NCBI RefSeq assembly: GCF_003171515.1
Contig: NC_089390.1
Coordinates: forward strand, 5,518,001-5,582,000
DNA from: Pyrenophora tritici-repentis
Taxonomy: Eukaryota > Ascomycota > Dothideomycetes > Pleosporales > Pleosporaceae
Length of the DNA stretch: 64,000 nucleotides
Direction: 5' to 3'
Shown: piece after piece, positions 56,634 through 64,000 of the stretch
How the letters are laid out: each line of letters begins with the position of its first letter
How positions within the stretch are numbered: the first letter of the stretch is position 1
Position numbers and translations under genes: made by a program
Notes under the pieces: generated by a model
What the model was told of the DNA's origin: nothing
The model's input: only the letters and a program-made list of their open reading frames with translations
Database searches by the model: none

Positions 56634-58034
56634 ATGTTTTCCCAGGCACACATTACGCTTCTACCGCGGGAACTACGCAACATGATTTACGACGAGCTTC
56701 TTGGAAAAAAGACGTACATTTACGATGACGAAGCAGGTAAGCTCAAGCAACCCGATAGCACATCAGTATATCTGGCGTTTGCACTATTGTGCAGGATTAT
56801 TCATCACGAAATGTACGACTATGCATTTCGAAACAAGACTTGTACTTTCAAACCCATCCAAGCACATGAGCGACACTACACATGGCCGAACGATTTTGGG
56901 TGGCAGTTCTTCGCTCGACGACAAGCTGAAGAGATGCTACTTATGATATTGCGCCGCTACATTACCGATAATGTCCAAGACAAGCTGTTGTACCATCACC
57001 CCCAATTTCGCCGACTTCTGAACTGTATTCTTCGAGATCGTTGTCCCTCTCCTCTACTTGGTCAACGGTGCGGAGAGGCGCCATCACTCCAAACATACTT
57101 TATGCGACATGCACTCCGTCTGATTCTAGAATGGTCGCCTCCACTCGATGAGAAAATTTTAGAGATGTTGAACACAATGTCGAAGACAGATCTCATACCT
57201 TGGGTGGTCCCTAGTCATCACACAGTTTCAGAGGGACAAAAGAATCACGAGAGGAACATGGTAACCTGCTTCCATTCCAAGGGCAAACCCCCGAAGAATC
57301 GAGACTCCAAATATTGCTTCTCCGCTGCTGCGGGTACTATCAGGTTTCTGCACAGCATGCCGATAGAAGCGCGATCGCGTCTGCGTAGAATAATCATCGT
57401 GGAGAATCAACCCTCTGTTGCGCATCCACAATGCCATGCACAGGGCTTGATTTCATTCTGTCTCGAAAAACCCCAGCTTCGTATCGAACGCCGTATTGAC
57501 CTCTCAAAGTGCGCATTCCAATGCCAATGGTTCAAATCGAGATATCAACTATATGCTGAGCTCTGGCCTCCAAACAAAGACTACACCAACAATCCACGCG
57601 ATATCCCACATGCCATTTCCAGCATCACATCTTGGCTTGTGGAAGCAAAAGCCTTGGCTTCACAAGGCATGCCTCACGACGCCTTCACCCTCGTCTTGGA
57701 AGATTTATCCAGTACAGAGCTTGGTTTCGCCATCTTTCAAGAACTGAAATGGGTTGCATGCGTCCAGCTCTTATTTGAGTTGGACATTGAAGCATTGCAT
57801 GCAGTCCACGCGCCGGCGTGGACCGAACAGATCAAATGTAGCTGGTATAATTATCGAGGATTTCCCCAAGACGCCGAAGATACCATCAGCAGGAAGTCTA
57901 TCGTTAGGTGCAACTTTGAAACGGGCGGATCTTGGATCGCGGACGAGATGGCAAAACCGGGTGGCATGTCTGCTGATGCACTGAGGACCATCTTGAGAAA
58001 TATCGTGCTACCTAATTTTACTATGTGTCTGTGA
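56634..58034 (+). CDS. Intact member of a fungal LPRELRN-type (F-box-like) paralogue pair
   Basis: 466 residues, single exon. The frame opens upstream without ATG, and the first ATG is at 56634 (MFSQAHITLLPRELRNMIYDELL). The short N-terminal motif LLPRELRNMIYDELLG and the following YLAFALLCRIIHHEMYDYAF resemble the F-box-like/2EXR-type start of many lineage-expanded fungal proteins. The rest is helical with no domain I recognise. It shares AHPQCHAQGLISFC, LRIERRIDL, MPHDAFTLVLE and KSIVRCNFETGG with the broken copy on the other strand, start to start 510 bp away. A divergent duplication is the simplest explanation. Function unknown. Confidence 0.8.
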   Translation: MFSQAHITLLPRELRNMIYDELLGKKTYIYDDEAGKLKQPDSTSVYLAFALLCRIIHHEMYDYAFRNKTCTFKPIQAHERHYTWPNDFGWQFFARRQAEEMLLMILRRYITDNVQDKLLYHHPQFRRLLNCILRDRCPSPLLGQRCGEAPSLQTYFMRHALRLILEWSPPLDEKILEMLNTMSKTDLIPWVVPSHHTVSEGQKNHERNMVTCFHSKGKPPKNRDSKYCFSAAAGTIRFLHSMPIEARSRLRRIIIVENQPSVAHPQCHAQGLISFCLEKPQLRIERRIDLSKCAFQCQWFKSRYQLYAELWPPNKDYTNNPRDIPHAISSITSWLVEAKALASQGMPHDAFTLVLEDLSSTELGFAIFQELKWVACVQLLFELDIEALHAVHAPAWTEQIKCSWYNYRGFPQDAEDTISRKSIVRCNFETGGSWIADEMAKPGGMSADALRTILRNIVLPNFTMCL

Positions 58035-58258
58035 TACATTACAGCAGAACTCCGCCACTAAACATGATAGATAAGATCACCGCTACAACTCGACCACTAT
58101 TTCAAATTGAAAGCCTCCTCCCTCATCGCACATGACAGTGGGGAATACAATCAAAGTAGGTATAGTCATCACAGAAAAGGTAAACGTAAAGCTGGTACGA
58201 TGATGAACCGTTGCCCCCAAAGGACCTACAGTACAATGATTCGATAGGTAGATAGAAA

Positions 58259-58326
58259 ACAGTAATATTACAGCTACAACGATACCGCGGTGTGAAAGTC
58301 AGCTACCAAGCATGAATGTCACTTAT
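58259..58326. repeat. Dispersed repeat, copy B
   Basis: Partner of 37908-37978; see copy A. Shared blocks in order: ATACCGCG, TGTGAAA, GCTAC, AAGCAT, TCACTTA. Confidence 0.5.
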
Positions 58327-58848
58327 ATACCTTCATGAAAAAAATGCTTTGCTACACTCTCCCGTATTTATATTCAAAAACAACCACCACTGGCTTGCCT
58401 CATTGCAAATCACACTTTCACTTTTAGTCTCGCAATATTCTATAAACTGAGCCTTGGTAATAAGACTGTGATTACAATGGGCACAGAAGCAACAAGTATA
58501 ACACCTGTGTTGTTGTCTAGACTATCGTACCACGTCATCTGTTCTTTAGCCTTCAAGCAGCTTCTGTGACTTCTGTGACTTGGCAAGAGCTTGGCTCGTA
58601 GCAAATAATCGAAAGTTCACATGACAATGGAGGAAACAAGACCTTTATATAAGAAGCGTTGCATCATAAACGCTAATCACATCACTAATCGCATATATAG
58701 CAAAGACATTATATGAGCTTTTGACATTTTTTGTATTATCCAAACAAGTGGCTATGCAAATCAACGACATTGCTGCTCAGATCTGAAGGCAAAACGCTAT
58801 GCTCCTATGCTATGCGATGTGGCGAAGAGATGGAGAAGTTTCCTCGTC

Positions 58849-58992
58849 CTTCTATCCAGACTCCGCAACAATCAATCGGATCGGCATGATTGATTCCTAT
58901 CTAGGTTAAAGGCTGCCTAATGAAGTAATTCTTTAACCTATATAGGAATCAATCATGTCAATCGATTGATTGTTGCGGAGTCTGCTTCTATC
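58849..58992. mobile_element. hAT-like MITE with 8-bp target duplication
   Basis: The element is 58857-58984 (128 bp), flanked on both sides by CTTCTATC (58849-58856 and 58985-58992). Its inverted ends of about 54 bp start CAGACTCCGCAACAATCAAT and differ by a few bases around an inner TGATTGATTCCTAT block; the loop is only about 19 bp. An 8-bp duplication and ends beginning CAG are the marks of hAT transposons. There is no coding capacity. It lies about 50 bp beyond the stop codon of the next gene, so it may fall in that gene's 3' UTR. Confidence 0.88.
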
Positions 58993-59039
58993 GCGTTGGA
59001 AAAAAGAAAAAAAGAAAACAAATATTAACCATCAAGATA

Positions 59040-60770
59040 TCAAAGCTCCTCATCCTCATCATCGTCGTCATAATTGTCGTCAATGAATATATTCCGCCCT
59101 GCACGGGTCGTAAAGTAAGGCTTAGCCTGGATAGGAGTCGGCGCCGAGACAACCTTCTTCTCAACGACCTTTTCGACTGATGTCTCTTGGACAACAGACT
59201 TCTCAACCTCCTCGGTGGTCTCAGCAGGAGTGTGCTCGACGGATGATGCGCGCTGGGTAGACTTGTTAGCAGAAGTCTCCGGTTCCAGCGTGTCAGTGTT
59301 TTGCTTACGTTTTTCGATGGCATTATCTTTGCCTTTGTCCACTGGCATGGATGGGACCACGGGGGTAGCCGGGGGAGTTGTCAGCAATGATTCAGAGACT
59401 GAGAAAAGAGCCTTCGCAAGGGAGATCTGAGCATCATTTCTCTTCGGCACAGATTCCATGAATTCCTCCTCGTAAGCACCAGCCAACTGGAGAAGCATCT
59501 CCTCCTCGTCACCAAGCTTCTCTTGGCCCTCGAAAGGATTCGTCTCAACAAATCGGATAATCTTAGTCTTCTTTGAAGGGCCGTCATCTTGAACGTCATC
59601 CTCGGCGCCGCGCTTACGCTTGCCCTTTTCGGTGGGCTGCGCCTCGGAAGACTCTTGAGGAGAATCGTCACCAGATTCATCCTCACCAGTGTGGGCAGCA
59701 TCGTAAGCCATCTGGAGCATCCGGCTCGGCGGGCCGAACTTCTCGAAACGTCCAGCCTTCTTGATGTTGCGAGCTTCAATCGAAGGATCGCCACGCCAGC
59801 GGATCATCTTAGGAGCCTCGCCCTTGTCGTAGAAGGGCTTGTAGGTGCAATACTCATACCGCACGCTCTCGACAGTCCGACCAACAGACAGATTTGCAAA
59901 GCCAAAGCCAGTCTCCGTCGCAAAGTCTTTGTTCATAAACCTATCGTTGTGAAGCTCGGTCAACTCCCAGATGGACGCGTCTGGGTTCTCTGCTAGCAAT
60001 GAAGCCAGGTACTCACGCTCAATGCGAGTCCATGGCGCATCCATGGTCATACGGTCAATCGACTGGTACCGACGGTCGTTTAAGGCCTTGATCGCCTGCA
60101 TGTTGTCCCAGTCCCGAGGAACTTTGCCATAACAGTAGATGGCCGGGGTACGCTTCGGTGACTGATCCTTGTTGCTCTTAGGCCGCATATCGATAACCTT
60201 GACAACGAGTAGTTCTTCCTGGTCCAGTGTGGGCTCCAGGCTGTCAACATTATCCGGAGCGATCGGGCCGAAGTACTTGACGTGGCGAGAGCCTCGCTTG
60301 TACCGGTAACCTCGCTCCTCCCACATGGGAGGGTTTGTCTGACCATTGCTCTCACGGGCAGAAGGCTGGTCGGGGTGGGGACGACGATCACCAGGAAGAG
60401 GCTTGACCCCCCAGAACTCGTTAGGCTCAGGGACAGTGGCGTCATAAGCGTACTCAGAAAAGCCGTCGCCGACAGGAGGCTTCAATGTAGGTTTGACAAC
60501 CTTGGGCTTGGCCTTCGGATTTGTCACCTTGTTCATCGTCTTCTTTGTGGTCTTTGCCGCCTTGTTGGTGCTTGGAGCAACGATCTCGTCGACCTCGACT
60601 GTAACTGTCTCGGGTTGAGTTACTACGGGGTTCTCGTCAGCTTCGAGGCTCTCGTTCTCTGGCCCCAACGCGGGTGCAGCGTCGGCTTCGTTGGCAGTAC
60701 CTGTTATTTTTTGCTTCTTGGCGACGTTCATCTCCTCGGAGAGGGACTGGTCAGGGGAACGCTTAGACAT
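59040..60770 (-). CDS. Acidic nuclear protein with a Myb/SANT-like segment, single exon
   Basis: 576 residues from the ATG at 60770. The N-terminus is Lys/Ala/Pro-rich and disordered with NLS-like runs (NVAKKQKI, KAAKTTKKTMNKV). A structured middle at about 110-360 begins GFSEYAYDATVPEPNEFWG and includes APWTRIEREYLASLLAENP, IWELTELHNDRFM and RTVESVRYEYCTYKPFYD, a Myb/SANT-like helical pattern. Then come a bipartite NLS-like KGKRKRGAED and a long acidic/Thr-rich tail ending in DDNYDDDDEDEEL. A DNA- or chromatin-associated role is inference. A hAT-like MITE sits about 50 bp beyond its stop. Confidence 0.82.
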   Translation of the reverse strand: MSKRSPDQSLSEEMNVAKKQKITGTANEADAAPALGPENESLEADENPVVTQPETVTVEVDEIVAPSTNKAAKTTKKTMNKVTNPKAKPKVVKPTLKPPVGDGFSEYAYDATVPEPNEFWGVKPLPGDRRPHPDQPSARESNGQTNPPMWEERGYRYKRGSRHVKYFGPIAPDNVDSLEPTLDQEELLVVKVIDMRPKSNKDQSPKRTPAIYCYGKVPRDWDNMQAIKALNDRRYQSIDRMTMDAPWTRIEREYLASLLAENPDASIWELTELHNDRFMNKDFATETGFGFANLSVGRTVESVRYEYCTYKPFYDKGEAPKMIRWRGDPSIEARNIKKAGRFEKFGPPSRMLQMAYDAAHTGEDESGDDSPQESSEAQPTEKGKRKRGAEDDVQDDGPSKKTKIIRFVETNPFEGQEKLGDEEEMLLQLAGAYEEEFMESVPKRNDAQISLAKALFSVSESLLTTPPATPVVPSMPVDKGKDNAIEKRKQNTDTLEPETSANKSTQRASSVEHTPAETTEEVEKSVVQETSVEKVVEKKVVSAPTPIQAKPYFTTRAGRNIFIDDNYDDDDEDEEL

Positions 60771-62984
60771 GGTAGTGTTGGTAGAAGAAATGTGATTGAT
60801 CGGGTTGAAGAGAATTGGACTGGTATGATAAGCCAGTGGGGTGGTGTTGCGCGTAGAGCTCTTAGCAAATGTCTTGAGTGAGTGCTGGTGCTGTTTGCAA
60901 TCGATAATGTATCTCAGTTGAGTGCAGAGCGCGTGTTGTTTGTTTTGGAGAATATTTGGAGGGGATTGGGGAGGGGTGTTTTAAGTATCTGTGGGTGAGC
61001 TATTCCCCACGTGGTCACTGGGCAACGACGCGTCGTGAGAAAAGGGCGTTTTGACGACGGTGTGCTCTCAGGGTCTCACGGATGGCGCACCTGGGCATTG
61101 TTTGAGAGGGGATAGTGGCGAGCAACAAAGACCCGCGGCTAGTGGAAGACAAGCAAGATTGACAATGCCACAAATGGACAAAGGCGTTAGAAAACAATGC
61201 TGTTGTCTCGTTGCGCGCACAAAAAACCTGCTCAACAAGGAAATGATCTTGTAGGGAAATTAAAGATATCTTCCAACTCTTGCAATCCTATTCGTGGAGT
61301 AGCAACCGGCTTTGCGCGTGGCCATAATAGCCTAGTCATGATTGGACGCTGACACTTTTGACATGTGATGCAGCTGTCACGCAGTGAAATAATCGTGCTG
61401 TCTGCCTGCGCCCCCGATTTCGCACTATGACGATCCCGCGACGACGCGACGGGAGCACCCGCCGACACCCTGGAGACGCGTCGATCCGCATGATCAATGT
61501 TTGCTTTGATAGACGCGGCCGCTGTGAGTCAAAAGCCATCGCCACCAGCCTGATAAGAGCGGGATCGCCACTCTCAGGGTCCAAGAGGTATTTCCCGCAA
61601 CGAGTAGGACGCGCGCATCTTCAGGGGCGCGCGCTCGCGGGTACTGGACGCGTGAGCGCGTTGTATCGACACAATACGCAAGTGGATCCTAAGAGACCCG
61701 AGATCCAGTCCACCGGTGCAGCGTGAAGAGCGCCATCTCTTTTTGTGGATGATTTCCTCTTGACACAGACTGAGGTAGGTGCATATCCTGGAGGTGTGCG
61801 CGCTCTTCACTTTGCATCGACATAATGCGGAGTCGAGCCCTTAAGGATTACAATGCACCAATGTAGCATTCCGGGCGCCATCTCTTTTGGTACGTATTTT
61901 CCCCTTTTGATACAGACTGAGGTTGCTGAGATGGGTCGCTCCAGTTGTTATATCAGCGATGAATGGAAAGAAAAGAAAAGAGGAGAATAGAAAGTTGAGA
62001 TAGGTAACATAATACCAACATTGAAATACAAGAAGCTATGCTCTTTGGGATATACCCTCAATAAGCGATGGATGTAGAGAAGGGTGAGGTGAGGTTTTAA
62101 AATCACGAACTGTATGTCAGTCAGCACGTGGCCACTAGCGTCGTGCGCTAGTCCTATCTTGGGTTCGTTATCGATAAAGCACCAGACTAACCTGCTGCCG
62201 GCGTCGCGATGTCGTTACTCTTTGCGCGCTCGTCCACCGCGCTCGTCCATTGCTCGAACTCTCGCATATTGAAGTACAACGGTTCTTTGCATCTCCCCCC
62301 TAGTCGATTTAGCTAAGTGGCAGCCAGATGTTGAGAACGAGCGGGGGAACAGCTACGTTCGAGCATCAAAACCTGCTTCCATTGTTCACGTCTTTCAGCT
62401 TCTCATTTGTATCATGAAAGAAATCTTGAATTATTAAAAAAGGTACAGTGTCAGGTAAGCCCATGATCCAAAGTCGGCGGATCTTCTTAGATCTACGCCT
62501 CGTTCTCTCCATCGTCTCGTCTCGTGTGTTGGTGTTCTTTTCTCATTTCTGTTCAGTTGAATAGAGGTTTCCAGAAGCATTTTTCGGTTTTTCTTAGGAA
62601 AGTATCCCATGTCCCGAGCCATAACTGGAGCGACCACACGTTCCTAGGGCTACAAGATGGGGGCAACATCAACACAGTCTGGCTGTATGTGCACTGCCGT
62701 TTGGATCTTGTGTGAGCACCGAATCGATACTGGCCAGCGTCGTCCAGATCGTCGATAAATACAGGCTGTCCCGATATCGTGGGTGCCAGCAAAAGGTATG
62801 TGTACTAGTGACTGTTGCCGAGATTACATGACGTGTGTATGTGGATGGCGTCGTGTCAAACGTTGTGAAACCCCGGGCTCACGTCGTATAGTGTCGGCGT
62901 TGGTTCAGCGGGCCGGAAATTATGACAGATGATAGCGGCGATGATGCAAGGCTGGTACCTGCATTACGGCATCGTTTTTGCTTT
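60771..62984. other. 2.2-kb intergenic region with a direct repeat
   Basis: It holds the promoter of the acidic nuclear protein at the left and the direct repeat at 61730-61922. ORFs up to 99 codons show no domain. Confidence 0.4.
61722..61922. repeat. Imperfect direct repeat with inverted arms
   Basis: Two copies of a roughly 47-bp unit (61730-61776 and 61875-61922) share GCGCCATCTCTTTT at the left and ACAGACTGAGGT at the right. The first copy is also enclosed by an exact 11-bp inverted pair, GTGAAGAGCGC (61722-61732) and GCGCTCTTCAC (61800-61810). No coding capacity; nature unknown. Confidence 0.6.
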
Positions 62985-63275
62985 TCATGATGCCGAGGCG
63001 TCGCTAGCGCGGCTTTGTCGGGAGAATCGTCTTTGGCACCAGGTCCGCATCTTAGTGTAGAAGCCATGGCCTTGGACTTGGTCGTCGTCGGGAAATGGGG
63101 TGGGGATCTCGCATGTGCGTTGATCACGGTGCTGAAGGTGTTCTTCATCCATGCGGAGCAAGTCTGCGTGGAACTGCTGCATCATGGTGAGGGCTGGCGA
63201 GTACTCGGGGCTGAGATGGTTGGGAAGCGGCGGTGGGAAGGCTTCCTGACTTCCGCAACTGCGTGGGCTGTCCAT
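62985..63275 (-). CDS. Candidate small protein, 96 residues
   Basis: An ATG at 63275 opens MDSPRSCGSQEAFPPPLP, followed by a helical-looking SPALTMMQQFHADLLRMDEEH and a basic C-terminal part (FYTKMRTWCQRRFSRQSRAS). The composition is more protein-like than other ORFs in the gene-poor right end. No family recognised, no signal peptide or membrane segment. It could be a real small gene or chance. Confidence 0.4.
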   Translation of the reverse strand: MDSPRSCGSQEAFPPPLPNHLSPEYSPALTMMQQFHADLLRMDEEHLQHRDQRTCEIPTPFPDDDQVQGHGFYTKMRTWCQRRFSRQSRASDASAS

Positions 63276-64000
63276 TTTGTGCGTTGGTGTGTGGTTGTGG
63301 TTGTGGTTGTGAGTGTGAGATGGTGTGTGAAGATGAAGTGCAGTTGGCGAAAAATATGGCTTTTATTATAGAGAAACGCGCCGCGTTTATATCGACCGAG
63401 AGAGTGTCGTCATGTCTTCCATGGTACCATCACACGCACTACCACGGAATGTCGCGTGGCAGCGGGAGTATCATGCTTCCGCCGCACGAGCCTTGCCAGT
63501 TTCAATATATTGATCAACCAACTATATCGATCGTACATTATTTAAATCATCGGACTTTCCTCATGTTCCAGGTCGCAACCCCAGACGTTGATCATTCCGG
63601 GGCTGCCGGATGGCTTCCGCTGGAGATATGACGCATTGTACTTCTCATCGTCATCCATCGGACAACCCTGGAACCATCTGTCGCAGTTTCAGGGCATGAA
63701 AGCTTATCGTTTTTGCAGTAGCAGCATTTGCGCATCCAACCGTGAGTCGCAAGGTTTGCAGCTACTCAACTAGGTCGCGCTAGCATCCGGTGTCCCAGAA
63801 AGCGGGATGCGGCTTTTTGGTCAGGTGAAGTGCAAAGGATCAACGTCTGATGAATAAATCACTCATGCACATTTGCACGTGGATGTGCACGTCGCGATGT
63901 AAATCTTGGTGTTGCAGGCCAGCGTCGGCCAACGTGTTCCGACAACACCCTCCCACCTCGGCTGACGGGCGAACACGGCCAGTGACGTCGGACAAGAAGA
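63276..64000. other. Right-end intergenic DNA
   Basis: 725 bp to the window edge, with a GT-rich tract near 63286-63330 (repeated GTTGTG units). No gene seen. Confidence 0.35.

Larger units (their letters stand above)
58035..59039. other. Convergent intergenic region with a MITE
   Basis: 1 kb, A/T-rich. It contains copy B of a dispersed repeat (58259-58326), a short CTTCTGTGA duplication near 58560-58575 and a hAT-like MITE (58857-58984). No gene seen. Confidence 0.5.

Noticed and set aside
61740..61775. Possible C/D snoRNA in the repeat (GGATGATT ... CTGA)
   Set aside because: The C box does not fit RUGAUGA, the second repeat copy lacks it entirely, and no guide is recognisable.

Overview
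The window looks like nuclear DNA of a filamentous ascomycete, most likely a dothideomycete of the Pleosporales type. Most genes are cut by short introns of 41-80 nt with CTRAC-like branch sites, and intergenic gaps are long. The families are typically fungal: an NPS6/SidD-like siderophore NRPS beside an ABC exporter, a siderophore MFS transporter, secreted tyrosinase and chloroperoxidase, and a RACK1 gene hosting a U24 snoRNA. The class assignment is inference; no rRNA or marker gene fixes the species.

Layout. 1-10.1 kb is a siderophore locus: the 3' part of a full-size ABC transporter, a small GNAT acetyltransferase on the other strand, then a 1,937-residue NRPS (A-T-C-T-T-C) with four exact ATCWGATAA sites (the SreA/Sre1/Urbs1 GATA-factor consensus) upstream. 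11-14 kb holds an F-box-like protein and a secreted tyrosinase. A gene-poor 5 kb follows. 19-32 kb holds a zinc-ribbon membrane protein, a Gnt1-like glycosyltransferase, U1-C, an NmrA-like reductase, RACK1 with its intronic snoRNA, an unknown gene with a frame break, and complex I assembly factor NDUFAF2. 32-38 kb holds a calponin-homology protein, a peroxisomal dienoyl-CoA isomerase and a chloroperoxidase whose first intron is GC-AG. 38.6-40.5 kb is a siderophore-type MFS transporter, again with exact ATCWGATAA sites upstream. 40.5-46.9 kb is gene-poor, with one small two-exon candidate. 46.9-64 kb holds an orphan protein, a second MFS transporter, a nuclear-looking three-exon protein, a divergent pair of paralogues of which one is broken, a Myb/SANT-like acidic nuclear protein and one small candidate gene.

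How the parts work together. The NRPS, the ABC transporter and the MFS transporter at 38.6 kb plausibly serve one iron task: making, moving and re-importing a hydroxamate siderophore under GATA-factor repression. The shared 9-bp motifs support this although about 28 kb of unrelated genes lie between the NRPS and the MFS gene. The other genes are mostly housekeeping or secreted enzymes with no visible functional link.

Mobile and repeat DNA is modest: three diverged copies of a roughly 100-bp terminal-inverted-repeat element, one hAT-like MITE with an 8-bp target duplication, a 9-bp minisatellite inside a pseudogene, and two smaller repeat pairs. I saw no rRNA, tRNA, CRISPR array or intact transposase. 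Exon joins were found by reading splice signals and frame by eye and were not checked against transcripts.
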